A stretch of DNA of 64,000 nucleotides from Symbiodinium microadriaticum (Eukaryota > Sar > Dinophyceae > Suessiales > Symbiodiniaceae), in assembly GCA_001939145.1 (NCBI GenBank), contig LSRX01000187.1, positions 736,097 to 800,096 on the forward strand, in the 5' to 3' direction. Shown piece by piece: positions 14,140 through 24,677 of the stretch; position 1 is the first letter of the stretch; every line of letters begins with the position of its first letter. A program made the position numbers and the translations under genes. The notes under the pieces were generated by a model. It did not search any database, had not been told where the DNA came from, and saw nothing but the letters and a program-made list of their open reading frames with translations.

Positions 14140-14397
14140 TAGCTTAATATATATATATATATAATTTGGGAACTTGCTCTGCGGAACCTTTATATATATA
14201 TATATATATCCATGGTGTCAAGCTCTTTGCTGAGTCATATATATATATATATAAGCTCCCACTCCGGGGTAGATGGGTTCAATATATATATATATATAGC
14301 GGATTCTGTGACTATCAAGCGGTGAGATATATATATATATATAATCATCTGCTGTTCCACCTCGTTGGAGTATATATATATATATATATTGGTGTTC

Positions 14398-15498
14398 TCA
14401 GGATTTGGCCTTTCGGATATATATATATATATATACCACCCCTACTCTGACTTCACCGTCAATATATATATATATATATGGGGTCACCAAGAATCCATGA
14501 CCGAACATATATATATATATATACTCAGCCTCGGGTACCAAATGCTTCTTGATATATATATATATATACTCTGATGCAGTGTTCCCGTCGTTCCACATAT
14601 ATATATATATATAAGACTCTTCAACTGTTATCATGTCTGAAATATATATATATATATACACATCCCCAGTGGTACTCACCCAAACCATATATATATATAT
14701 ATATCGTTCCACTCGCCATCTGATCGCCTCAATATATATATATATATACATCTGCACAACCCTCACCGAGGTCCTTATATATATATATATATACACTCTA
14801 GCTCCACCTGGGGTCCTTTCGATATATATATATATATACCCTTCCTCGGCCTTTGGCTCAAATTGAATATATATATATATATATGGCTTTCTCACAATGA
14901 TCAAATCTCCCATATATATATATATATACGGAATCAAAAGCTTCAGCTTCTTACACATATATATATATATATATTCGAGTATCGCAGCACTCCACAACTG
15001 CATATATATATATATATACAACAGAAGAGACCCTGCTGCAGACTTCATATATATATATATATACTCTGCCCTGCCATTCTGCTGCGTTGTGATATATATA
15101 TATATATAGGACCATACGCAACACTGCTCAACAGCTATATATATATATATATACGTGAACTCTTTACCAGCATCACTGTGAATCCTGAACACCGGAGGTG
15201 CCCCTTTAGCAAGTGATACCACCTGAATATATATATATATATAAGCCCTAGCTACCTCATCTGTCTTCTCTATATATATATATATATAGAAGGGAATGTC
15301 ATCCCCATCTTTCATGATATATATATATATATAGAAGTATCGATGTCCTGAGAAAGCAGTTATATATATATATATATAATCCATTGAGAGAGTACCCTCA
15401 CCAACTATATATATATATATATACCTGCACTTTCGCTTATGACCATGAGCCATATATATATATATATAACGACGCTCGTACAACCCTTGTGCACACAT
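14398..15498 (-). pseudogene. Element A pol: integrase segment
   Basis: The frame contains IHSDAGKEFT (second catalytic Asp, usually in SDNGTEF), TTQQNGRAE (third catalytic Glu, usually in QQNGVAER), then KSAAGSLL and LWSAAILE, matching the conserved run after the DDE core. The order and spacing are those of a copia integrase read through the blocks. The empty slot at 15182 lies just before the Asp motif. The frame stops at TGA 14398-14400, between integrase and reverse transcriptase, either a nonsense change or a consequence of the altered sequence. Confidence 0.85.
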
Positions 15499-16473
15499 AT
15501 ATATATATATATAAGCTCAATCGTCCTCTGTTGCGAAACTTATATATATATATATATAGGGTTCACAGCTTCAGCACTCCGGACACATATATATATATAT
15601 ATAGAGCCTAAGTCTCGGACTAACGGAATCCATATATATATATATATACCCGACGTCCCGGAAGAAACGAACCCTTATATATATATATATATATCACCTT
15701 CATCCTCATCATCGAGGTCATATATATATATATATATATCCTGGGTTCCATGATCTCAAACCTCACATATATATATATATATAACAGCCTTGCCTTGACT
15801 CAAGGCTCCAGATATATATATATATATAATCTCCGGCAAGTTGAAACCAATGTGTCATATATATATATATATATCCTGATCAAGATTCTGCAGCTGCTTA
15901 AATATATATATATATATAGTGGATCGGACACCCCGATGGTGATCAGATATATATATATATATAGGGTCAAACTCATGTGCCTTTTGACATAATATATATA
16001 TATATATAGTCTTGACTTCATCATGCGATATACGTCATATATATATATATATAGGATCTTCAACCCATAGCTTCCCGCCTGATATATATATATATATAAT
16101 GATTCCAGCCGCCGACCCAACGGCATATATATATATATATATAGGAAACAAAGTGGCATCAATTGCTAGTGATATATATATATATATAAACGTCGGCAGC
16201 TCCTCTCTCATAAATTATATATATATATATATAAAGAAAGGCCGCTCACGAGTGATTGAAGATATATATATATATATACCATGGCAGAACATCCCGAAAA
16301 TCCAGAATATATATATATATATACCTGCCTTTGTGTCCTTTGACCTCTCAAATATATATATATATATAGTCGGCACACATCCTCATGCGAGATGCTATAT
16401 ATATATATATATACTCTAGCTCTAGCCTCTCACTCCCAGATATATATATATATATATACGCTCTCTTCGGTTG

Positions 16474-17883
16474 TCATGCGATATGCATATATATATATAT
16501 ATACCTCACACAACTCCTCAATGGAACATGTATATATATATATATATACAAGAGCTGTCTCTGTAGCTGCGCACGCATATATATATATATATATGAAGTG
16601 TTTTGAGAGCATGATCCGAATATATATATATATATATAAATCCAGGAAAGGCAATCCATTCTGAGAATATATATATATATATACACACGTTGCTCATGCC
16701 CTTCACTGTCAATATATATATATATATATGCCTCTCGATCCCACTTGAAGGTTCCAATATATATATATATATAACGAACACTCAACAGCCAGTCCCTGCT
16801 AATATATATATATATATAGCACAACTCTCCATCCCTGGTTCTAAGCATATATATATATATATAACTCGTCGTTACAACGGCCGTGTGGGTGATATATATA
16901 TATATATAGTCCGCAAGCCAAGGAAGAATAGTCTCAATATATATATATATATACAACACCCACGGCTGCTGACTGATCACTATATATATATATATATAAT
17001 CAATGCACTCAAATCTGCTGGCGATGATATATATATATATATATCCAACCAACATGGGAGGTTCCCAATCCATATATATATATATATACAAACACCGCAT
17101 ACCTGTCGGCACCGTTATATATATATATATATATGCTCTCGCCACTGCTCTTGCTTTGGGAATATATATATATATATATTGAGGGGTTGCAATGAATGGA
17201 GCCTTGATATATATATATATATATTTTGCTGCTGTACCCAGTTCTCTACCTATATATATATATATATACGAATTACTTCGCCCTCTTATCACTGCAGCCC
17301 TGCGCTCTCTTCCAGTCTCCTCCTCAAGGAGCCAAACCACAATATATATATATATATAGCCATCCTCAAACAAGACTGGAGTCACGATATATATATATAT
17401 ATACACATCCTCCGTTACAGGGATCATTCCCATATATATATATATATAATGATCCTGTTCGATCGTCCACCAGACAATATATATATATATATATGGATTG
17501 GTTTCCACCTGGAACTCGGACATATATATATATATATAGTGACCCGGTCTCGTCCACATGATGAAAATATATATATATATATATAACACCCATAGACGAA
17601 GTGGATGCAACATATATATATATATATAATCCTCCTCCTCATCTGAAGAAGGCTCTGCACTAGAGAAATCGCCACGCTCCACTTCCGACCACTCTGGGGT
17701 AATATATATATATATATAAGGAATCTCTGATTCAAGTGACTCTGATATATATATATATATATACTCACAATCTAGACTCTGTGCCATCATGATATATATA
17801 TATATATACCGGGATGAAGTCAACCCTACCGCACCAATATATATATATATATACTCTGAAACCGCGCTAGCAACTGTCACCAT
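16474..17883 (-). pseudogene. Element A pol: N-terminal region, no domain recognised
   Basis: About 470 codons in the pol frame, with acidic, serine-rich stretches (SSAEPSSDEEED near 17640) and basic runs (GRERRAAVIRGRS near 17300). Protease and a zinc knuckle would be expected between gag and integrase, but no D-S/T-G or CX2CX4HX4C motif is readable; the blocks may have erased them. Assignment to element A rests on frame and position. Confidence 0.45.
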
Positions 17884-18888
17884 ATATATATATATATATG
17901 ATGCTGCTGCCTTTGCTGCTGCTTTGGCTGCCCTCTCTTCTGCTTTCGCCTTGGCCTTCGCTTCTTGAGCGATATATATATATATATATTCAGTCGCCTT
18001 TGCATCTGCAGTCGCTATATATATATATATATAAGATGGTTTCCCCTTTTCAGAAGAGGAATTTCCAGCATCCTTCCCATCCTTTCCGCTCTTGCCCTTG
18101 GCACCAATATATATATATATATACTTTTCATGCCTGAACGCGCAATCTGCTATATATATATATATATAGGCAGTATTGAAGTAAGAGCATAACGGTATAT
18201 ATATATATATATATCCCCAGTAGCCTGACTGGCCGAAGGAGATATATATATATATATATCATGTTTCCGATGGTCCTTGGACGACGATATATATATATAT
18301 ATAGCTTGAATCCGGGTACATTCGGCTTCCAATACCTGAAGGAACGATGTCACCCCGTCGTGGGATGGTACCTGGATATTATGCTGCAATCTAAGTAAGC
18401 TCAGTCTTGTTCCCAACAAAGATATATATATATATATAGCTGTTGGCATAAACTGTTCAGTGCAGCATATATATATATATATACCTGTTCTGGTACTCCT
18501 AAATGATCCGCATATATATATATATATATCCACCTCCTGAGCGTAGCAAGCAACTCATATATATATATATATATGGGAAGTTGCCTGAGAAATCTCTGCA
18601 AATATATATATATATATATACCGCCTGGCATCAGCACCTCGCTCACATATATATATATATATATAGTGGATGCCGCCTCATTTGGAGTCCCATATATATA
18701 TATATATAGCTTCAAGGACGACGGGATTCTCCCTTTATATATATATATATATAGGCAAAGTTGACTCACAACCATCCCTCAATATATATATATATATAGT
18801 TTGTCCCTCCGGCGCTCGCTTTCGGAATATATATATATATATAGGGGAGATCGCCTCCGCCAGTGACGCGGATATATATATATATATA

Positions 18889-19323
18889 CTAAACACAATT
18901 CCCTTTTCCCACGGTTATATATATATATATATAAGTTTGGGAAAATCTTTGATCAATTTCCATATATATATATATATATTCGCACCAGAATTTCTTAGAC
19001 CTGGAGATATATATATATATATATGCACAACCTGAGGGTCCTCTCCTGGTCATATATATATATATATACATCCTTCTGCCACGGATCCTCAGCTCCATAT
19101 ATATATATATATATCTGGAACATCTGGACGCCTGATGTTGTATATATATATATATATACAGTTTCAATGATTTCCTGAGCCTTCGCATATATATATATAT
19201 ATACATATAATAATGTACCTCTTCTGCAATCATATATATATATATATATTGAGGACGAAACGATGAAGCTCCGGACATATATATATATATATAATCAACG
19301 TGAGTTTGCAAGGTTTCAAACAT
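18889..19323 (-). pseudogene. Element A: gag/pol continuation next to the gap
   Basis: This minus frame, in register with pol, starts FETLQTHVD and runs through basic fragments to a TAG at 18889-18891. Between the gag ORF and the pol N-terminus it is probably the distal gag, but no motif is readable. The adjacent gap prevents checking continuity. Confidence 0.35.
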
Positions 19324-19402
19324 ATATATATATATATATGACCGCTGTCTAAGCTTCTCACAGAGTATATATATATATATATATTAACGACCATGGGGTT
19401 TT

Positions 19403-19518
19403 NNNNNNNNNNNNNNNNNNNNNNNNNNNNNNNNNNNNNNNNNNNNNNNNNNNNNNNNNNNNNNNNNNNNNNNNNNNNNNNNNNNNNNNNNNNNNNNNNN
19501 NNNNNNNNNNNNNNNNNN
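19403..19518. other. Assembly gap, 116 N
   Basis: A run of N inside element A. The last AT block ends at 19383 and the first expected slot after the gap (19547) is empty, so the right edge of the grid lies in or at this gap. Confidence 0.99.
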
Positions 19519-19690
19519 CACCACCGACCACCGCCGCCACCGTCCACGTCGTCGTAAGCAACACCACCACCAACACCACGATGTTCCGGTTCAATGCTCA
19601 GAAGCAGCTATGGACGGAGCTGAGTCGGCTGGCCGACTCGAAGAACAAGGACTACAAGAAGTGACAAAAAGAAGGCACAAAAAAGGGTGC

Positions 19691-20623
19691 CTACAGAAAT
19701 TCGCTTCGCCAAGCTACAAATATACCGCCAAAACCAGTGTTTTGTGGCTCCGGCAAGCCAAAGCCTGGTAAAACTGATGTATTCGAAGCATCCAAAGCAA
19801 GCCGTCTAGTCAAGCCTCTGCACAAAACCACACGTTTACCGACATTTCCTGAAAACGCCGCCGCCGACCATGGTGCCAAAACACCATGGTCACTAAAGGG
19901 CGCGTTACCGAGTTTCTCATTCCCATCCACACGTTCAAAGAAATGTTTCAACAACACATCCATCTCATCCATTCTACGCTGGATGCGGGTCTCACTCTCT
20001 TCACTCTTGATCTGCGCGCTTTGTTGTATGTTGGGTTGTTGATGCTCAAGGCTTGACAATGCAGCTTTCATCGAAGCCACTTCATCTCTCAGCCCGTCCG
20101 CTGAGGTAGCCTGGGCTTGCAACTGTATAATCTGATTCTCAAGGGCACCCAACCGAGTCTCCATCGTAGACTCAAAGGTGACCTGACGCCTCGACATATG
20201 GGTAACTGCACTCTCTATCCTCTGGATCTGTTCTCCAAGCTCCTTGAATTTGCCGTTGGCGTTGTTCAAGGCAACATGATGATCACTCGCAGCATTGAGC
20301 AGTCTCTCTGTTTGAGGTTTCACTCCATCTCGGTCCCCGGTAATTCCCGACAAGCACGATGCCAACCGCTCTGTTCTTGCCTCAAGCTCCTGAGCCACCA
20401 AACGAACATTGCTCTGCACGTCCTTGATGGTCTTAGCATCGGCTACGACGGCAGCTGATGATTGAAGCAATCTCAAAACTTCGGCCGGCGCCTGAATCTG
20501 CAACATTTGCTGCATCCTCATACGCACCACATTTTTTGATGATGATTCATCGAAATGCTGAAGCTGTGGCGCCACTGAAGCACTCGCTGCAGAAAGGGAT
20601 TGCGGTGGAGCATTTGGGCTCAT
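19691..20623 (-). CDS. Element A gag, N-terminal coiled-coil protein
   Basis: A 310-residue frame starting MSPNAPPQS. The N-terminal part is Ser/Gln/Ala-rich; the middle is heptad-like and charged (for example AQELEARTERLASCL, then FKELGEQIQRIESAV, then RRMDEMDVLLKHFFERVDG), suggesting a coiled coil. No zinc knuckle is present before the stop at 19691. The frame is open upstream into the LTR to a Met at 20755, but the ATG at 20621-20623 lies in the primer-binding site just inside the element, so I prefer it. This is the grid-free part of the element. Its frame differs from pol, with the gap between. The gag assignment rests on position and coiled-coil character. Confidence 0.6.
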   Translation of the reverse strand: MSPNAPPQSLSAASASVAPQLQHFDESSSKNVVRMRMQQMLQIQAPAEVLRLLQSSAAVVADAKTIKDVQSNVRLVAQELEARTERLASCLSGITGDRDGVKPQTERLLNAASDHHVALNNANGKFKELGEQIQRIESAVTHMSRRQVTFESTMETRLGALENQIIQLQAQATSADGLRDEVASMKAALSSLEHQQPNIQQSAQIKSEESETRIQRRMDEMDVLLKHFFERVDGNEKLGNAPFSDHGVLAPWSAAAFSGNVGKRVVLCRGLTRRLALDASNTSVLPGFGLPEPQNTGFGGIFVAWRSEFL

Positions 20624-20627
20624 CACC
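20616..20627 (-). other. Primer-binding site of element A, half-tRNA type
   Basis: Directly inside the 5' LTR the minus strand reads GGTGATGAGCCC. This matches, with one mismatch, the complement of the initiator-tRNA-Met anticodon arm (GGTTATGAGCCC), the type used by Drosophila copia, which is primed by a 5' half-tRNA, and does not match the tRNA 3' end. The ATG inside it is the likely gag start. Confidence 0.55.
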
Positions 20628-21092
20628 TGTGATTGGTGAGGGCTGCTGTCAGTGATGATGCTGAATGCTGGAGACATAATCTGATGCTGCTGCTGTTGTT
20701 GCTGCAGATTCATCCTTACACTATGTGGAACATCATCTAAAGAACTGTATTCCATATCACCATCAACACTACACAGCTCACCACCTTCAAATCAAGCTCC
20801 GAATAACCCTGAAAGAGTTAAGGAAGAAAGGGGAACCAGGATACAGGGGGTATCCTGGGAACCACACCCCAAACCCTCAATCGGAAACGTCTAAACGGTT
20901 CGCCGAGACCTTGGTGCACTTCTCGATTTGTGCATCATGCTTGAGCCACATGAGTGGCGTGTCAGCCTTGCGCAGGGGCCATGCTTCAATGGATCTGGCA
21001 ATGTCATCCTTGCACAGGGGCCATGCTTCAATGGTCCTGACAAAAGGCCTTAGTACACTTCTCGATTTGTGCGGATCGGCTGTGCAAACACA
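20628..21092 (-). repeat. 5' LTR of element A, no AT blocks
   Basis: 465 bp, opening TGTGATTGG and closing AAACACA on the plus strand. It is the clean reference copy for the overprinted left LTR. It contains two internal near-repeats: CTTCTCGATTTGTGC (about 20919 and 21058) and CAGGGGCCATGCTTCAATGG (about 20973 and 21015), probably part of the promoter region. Confidence 0.93.
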
Positions 21093-21097
21093 GCATT
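21093..21097. repeat. Target-site duplication of element A, right copy
   Basis: GCATT follows the terminal CA of the right LTR and equals 11824-11828. Confidence 0.85.
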
Positions 21098-23529
21098 TCC
21101 TGCCGAGTGCCCGGAGTCGTCCCCAGGTAAGATATCTTCTCGTCAAGGTGCCTTGGTTGACTTGGGCATGGCCTCAAAGTCAAACAGCCGTGCTTGTCAA
21201 GGCTATAAGGCGAACAAGTATGTGTGCAAGCGCTTTGTGGCTGTTTCGAAGGAGACAGGCGTCAAGGACTTGAGAGTCTGGGGGTAGACAGTCTTCCTCG
21301 ATCTTCCTGGGTCTTTACCAAGGTCTTTTATGGTCTATTTTACCTGCTGTTTCGCAAAAGCGGGCAGCTGTTCCGTCACACGCCTACAAGCTGCCTGCAT
21401 GCTTGGCATATTCGGGCTACACTCCGACCCGCATGCTTTCAGCTCCCAATTACGCGGGTCGTACCGCGAGTCTGGTTTTCCGCAGGGTTTCTGTGTCCCT
21501 TTGTGCCTCTAGAAAACTTGAGCTGGATTGAAATTTCGGGTTGCAGCTGCAGCTCCGAGGCGCCCGACGATGCTATCGTCACTCCCCAAGGTGCCGGAGT
21601 AAAGCAGGGACTTCAGTGGCGGAGGGGCTACCAATCATGCGAAATTCGAGTGGTGCTGGTACCCCAACTCCACCCTCTGTCAGGACCAGTTGCCTGGGCA
21701 AACTCCGGCCATACTGTTCATTGCCGTCAAGACATGCAAAGAATCTGTTTGATTCTGACGGTCGGAACCTGACAGCAGCTGACAGCCAGTCGTACCGTCA
21801 TTTAGTTTGGGACTGTTCATGGCACTGAATCCGCGGCTTGCTTGTTCCGTTGAGGCTGGCATTTGGACAACCGAGCGCACAGCGAACTCGTGGTGGAAAC
21901 ATGAACTGGAAACCACGGAAGCGCGTGACCGAAACTGGCTCCTAGTAATGGAATCCGGGCCAGGGTTGTGGGTGTACAGGCCTCCGGTCTCCGTTGCCTC
22001 GTTTCCTGGCTCCCGTTCGAGAAACCATGCGACCTCTTGGGCGATTTCCGTTGCTGTGCCAATTGGCCATTCGGATTCTTGCACTATCGGTGGGGTTTCC
22101 GGTCCTCGCACGGGCTTTCTTGGTTCCCGCAGCGACCTTTGGTCATGGTTGCTTTTGCTGCCTTTTTCTCCTGTCTGTTACGATCCTTGCACAATGGTGC
22201 GTATATTGTGAGTGCATTACGTGCCATTACTCGACGAACGTTATGGATTGCACAATCCGCATAATCGTCTGCTGCGTTGCTAGCCTGGACCCAGACGTCA
22301 AGCAACAAGCTCTGCATGTTAGAAATGCCAGACATTCAAAAGAAGAAAGCCAGAAGAGAAGCCTTCCTTGGTTGATCTATGCAACTCGCGGTTGTGTGTT
22401 AGTGTTGCAGATTACCATTGCAGAAACGTCTTAAATCTGGGAGCCCCAAGAATAAGAAGTCCTCGTCCGCAAGCTGGACCCCGCAGGTGTCTGTGCCGGC
22501 CTTATCCCACCAGCAGCCGTCCGATGGAGCCACTCTGTGCCCCACCAGGACGTATGGTGCAGCAGTCGCATATTCAGGTCATTGTTCGTGCCGCAGACCT
22601 TGCACGCCATTACTATGTTCACGTGCATGTATAGGTGCTGAAGGTCGGGAGTCGAGTCTTGGCTTGGGCTTTTTAGTCATGCATGGCTTGATGGAGCATA
22701 GTTAGGCCCCCGGCGGGTTCAGAGTTTTTGATCGGGTGATGGACAGTTTCGAGCGGCACTCGCTCAACTGCCAGTGAATGAAGCCGTGCAAAGATGGATT
22801 TCTGATCCATCACGGCCTAACTGATTCCCTGTCTAGACTATAGATGGCAGTGGCTGGTGAAAGTTCTCTGGTCAACGTCCCATTGCTACTGCTCAACCTC
22901 CGGAGCAGCACCCTTCTCTTTGAATCCGTGCTTCCACGTGTCGAGGACGCATCCTGGGTTACCTTGCTGGTTGAGAGCTCCTCAGGTAGGCCGTGGCCCG
23001 TAATTAGGGCGGCTACGAGTCGTTCAACGATGCAGAACCATTTAGCCAGACGACGATGGAGGTTTAGCGCATCCACGACAGATTGCGAAATTGCGATGTA
23101 GCAGGTTCCTGGGACAGGCTGAGGTTGCTTGGCAGGATTTGTAATCGATCGGCCTGTGGAGAACGAAATGCTGGGTGACTTTGGCACCATCCTGGTTCCG
23201 CAGACATCGACACTGTAAGGGTGTAGCTCGGGCACGAAACCGGCACCATGCATCAAGTGCCATGCAACCTGTCTTGCACACGCCGGGCTCGAAACCCAGA
23301 ACTAGTGCCCCAGTAGACCAATCTAAAGCAGGGCTCCTCATCAAGCCGAACCGTCTCGACAGCTGGCAGAAAGTCAGCTTCGCGCGGCCAGGACCACCTT
23401 CCGTGGTTACTCAAAAGGTTCTTCTGCAAGCCTTACCATGACGAAAGGGGAAAAGATTCTCATGACCGTGCTGACGATGATGCCGGTGATGAGGATACCG
23501 CGTCATTGCTGCGGCTGTTGATTTTTTTG

Positions 23530-23624
23530 TTGTTGCTGCTGATGCTGATGATGACGATGATGAGCACAAACAGTAGAAACCGAGACTTCTACTGCGAACG
23601 AAGAAGAAGAAGATGAGCACAAAC

Positions 23625-23656
<32 letters not shown>

Positions 23657-23665
23657 CGATGATTG
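23530..23665. repeat. GAT-rich microsatellite
   Basis: Irregular GATGAT/GACGAT units with AAG interruptions, ending in a purer (GAT)n near 23624-23655. Confidence 0.85.
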
Positions 23666-24644
23666 TCATGGTGATGTCGAATAACCGGCGATGGTCAAGC
23701 GTAGATGATAGGGATGACGGAGTGATGAACAGGGATGGCGATGATGGTTAGCAAGCAGTTATCAGTAAGCCCATGATCATATAGTTGACGATCGCAATGC
23801 AGTTACGACCATGGTGAGGTTCAGAACCTGGTTTAGTATCATCCAGGTTTGCATGTTGAATTTGCCAGGTATCTGTAACTACCCATCAGTTACTCAGTCG
23901 AGTCCATCCTCTGAGAGTCATCATGTCTTCCTTCGTCCTTCGCTTACTGACGCTGGTGGTGGATTGATCCAGTCAGTACTGCTCTTTTGCCACTCGTGTG
24001 TTTGCCGACAGTTGTCGCCCCAGCCCCCAGCCACAAATCCACAGACCCACCACGATGCTGCTTTTCCGAAGCCGATGCCGCACCAGGACACCTGCTGGTC
24101 CTCGTTGGCGCTGCGCTTGCTTTGGCATCCCAAGGTTGACGGATGGGATCAATATTGTGCATCAATACTCATTCGGGGTTCGGAAGTTCCGATTCAGGCG
24201 GGAAGAGTGCTCCAACTTGGCATATTTCCGGCAAGGAGCCAGTCGCCAAGATAGCATCTCATTTGCGATTTCCCAGGTGTACCTGCGGATAGCTTACACA
24301 AGGCGCCTACTCTTTCGGAACATCCCATTCCAAAGGCCAGAAATGGCCGCGCGGAAGGTAAAAGTAAGTAAATGTCTTGCGGTCCGCAAGTCAATGGGGT
24401 TCGCTGCTGTGCATTGAGAGGTCATTCCCAAACTTAACGAAACATGGATTTGCACAGTCTTGCCGGAAAGTACATCGAAGCATTCCCTTCAAACACCACA
24501 AAGCCCGTTGTCCTGGAGGTCATTACCCGGCGCCTTGTCACGCTGTGCAGGCGAGCTGCACCCCCTTATCTTTTGAAGCAAGCTCTTGTCCATGCTTGCT
24601 TCAGGGAAAGTCATCCCCTTCGTGGATTTTATCATGTTCAGAAG

Positions 24645-24649
<5 letters not shown>

Positions 24650-24677
<28 letters not shown>
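24650..24677. repeat. Short natural (TA)n repeat
   Basis: A single isolated TA run of about 26 bases, not on a 45-bp series. It serves as a within-window example of an ordinary TA microsatellite, differing in length and context from the grid blocks. Confidence 0.85.

Larger units (their letters stand above)
4787..19383. other. Phase-locked A(TA)8 grid, 45-bp pitch
   Basis: Identical 17-base blocks A(TA)8 start at every position congruent to 17 modulo 45, from 4787 to 19367, with 28 bases of ordinary sequence between them. By eye about 300 of 325 slots are filled. Empty slots (for example 6407, 6767, 8387, 9242, 9287, 13337, 18332, 18377) leave the later register unchanged. Apparent 18-19-base blocks occur only where the adjoining base happens to be T or A. 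No imperfect or length-variant block was seen. The blocks replace rather than insert, as the element A LTR pair shows. Because (AT)n has no stop codon in any frame and 45 is a multiple of three, open frames full of Tyr-Ile repeats appear on both strands; these are by-products. The leading explanation is technical or in silico alteration, not a known repeat class. Confidence 0.97.
11829..21092 (-). mobile_element. Ty1/copia LTR retrotransposon, element A
   Basis: A full-length element about 9.26 kb long on the minus strand. It has 465-bp LTRs at both ends that open TG and close CA, flanked by GCATT duplications. Reading right to left the order is 5' LTR, primer site, gag, assembly gap, pol with integrase, then reverse transcriptase, then RNase H, purine tract and 3' LTR. 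Integrase ahead of reverse transcriptase is diagnostic of Ty1/copia. Everything left of 19384, including the whole 3' LTR, carries the 45-bp AT grid; gag and the 5' LTR do not. The LTRs are identical outside the blocks, so the insertion looks very recent. Confidence 0.9.

Noticed and set aside
5665..19323. Dozens of ORFs rich in Tyr-Ile repeats as a new protein family
   Set aside because: (AT)n has no stop in any frame, so these ORFs arise from the blocks on both strands; only frames with copia motifs between blocks reflect real coding history.
4787..19383. CRISPR-like array of about 300 repeats (17-bp repeat, 28-bp spacers)
   Set aside because: The intervals are not independent spacers: with the 17-base windows restored they read as continuous host and retrotransposon DNA, as the clean LTR shows. 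The repeat is low-complexity AT, and no cas gene or leader is present.
4787..19383. Many TA-bounded insertions (ciliate-like IES, mariner-like TA targets) or microsatellite expansion
   Set aside because: Insertion would lengthen the sequence, but the overprinted and clean LTRs are both 465 bp. Expansion would give variable lengths and no common phase.
4787..19383. Nucleosome or DNA-bending periodicity
   Set aside because: Such signals are statistical and near 10 or 150-200 bp; they do not give identical blocks at an exact 45-bp pitch.
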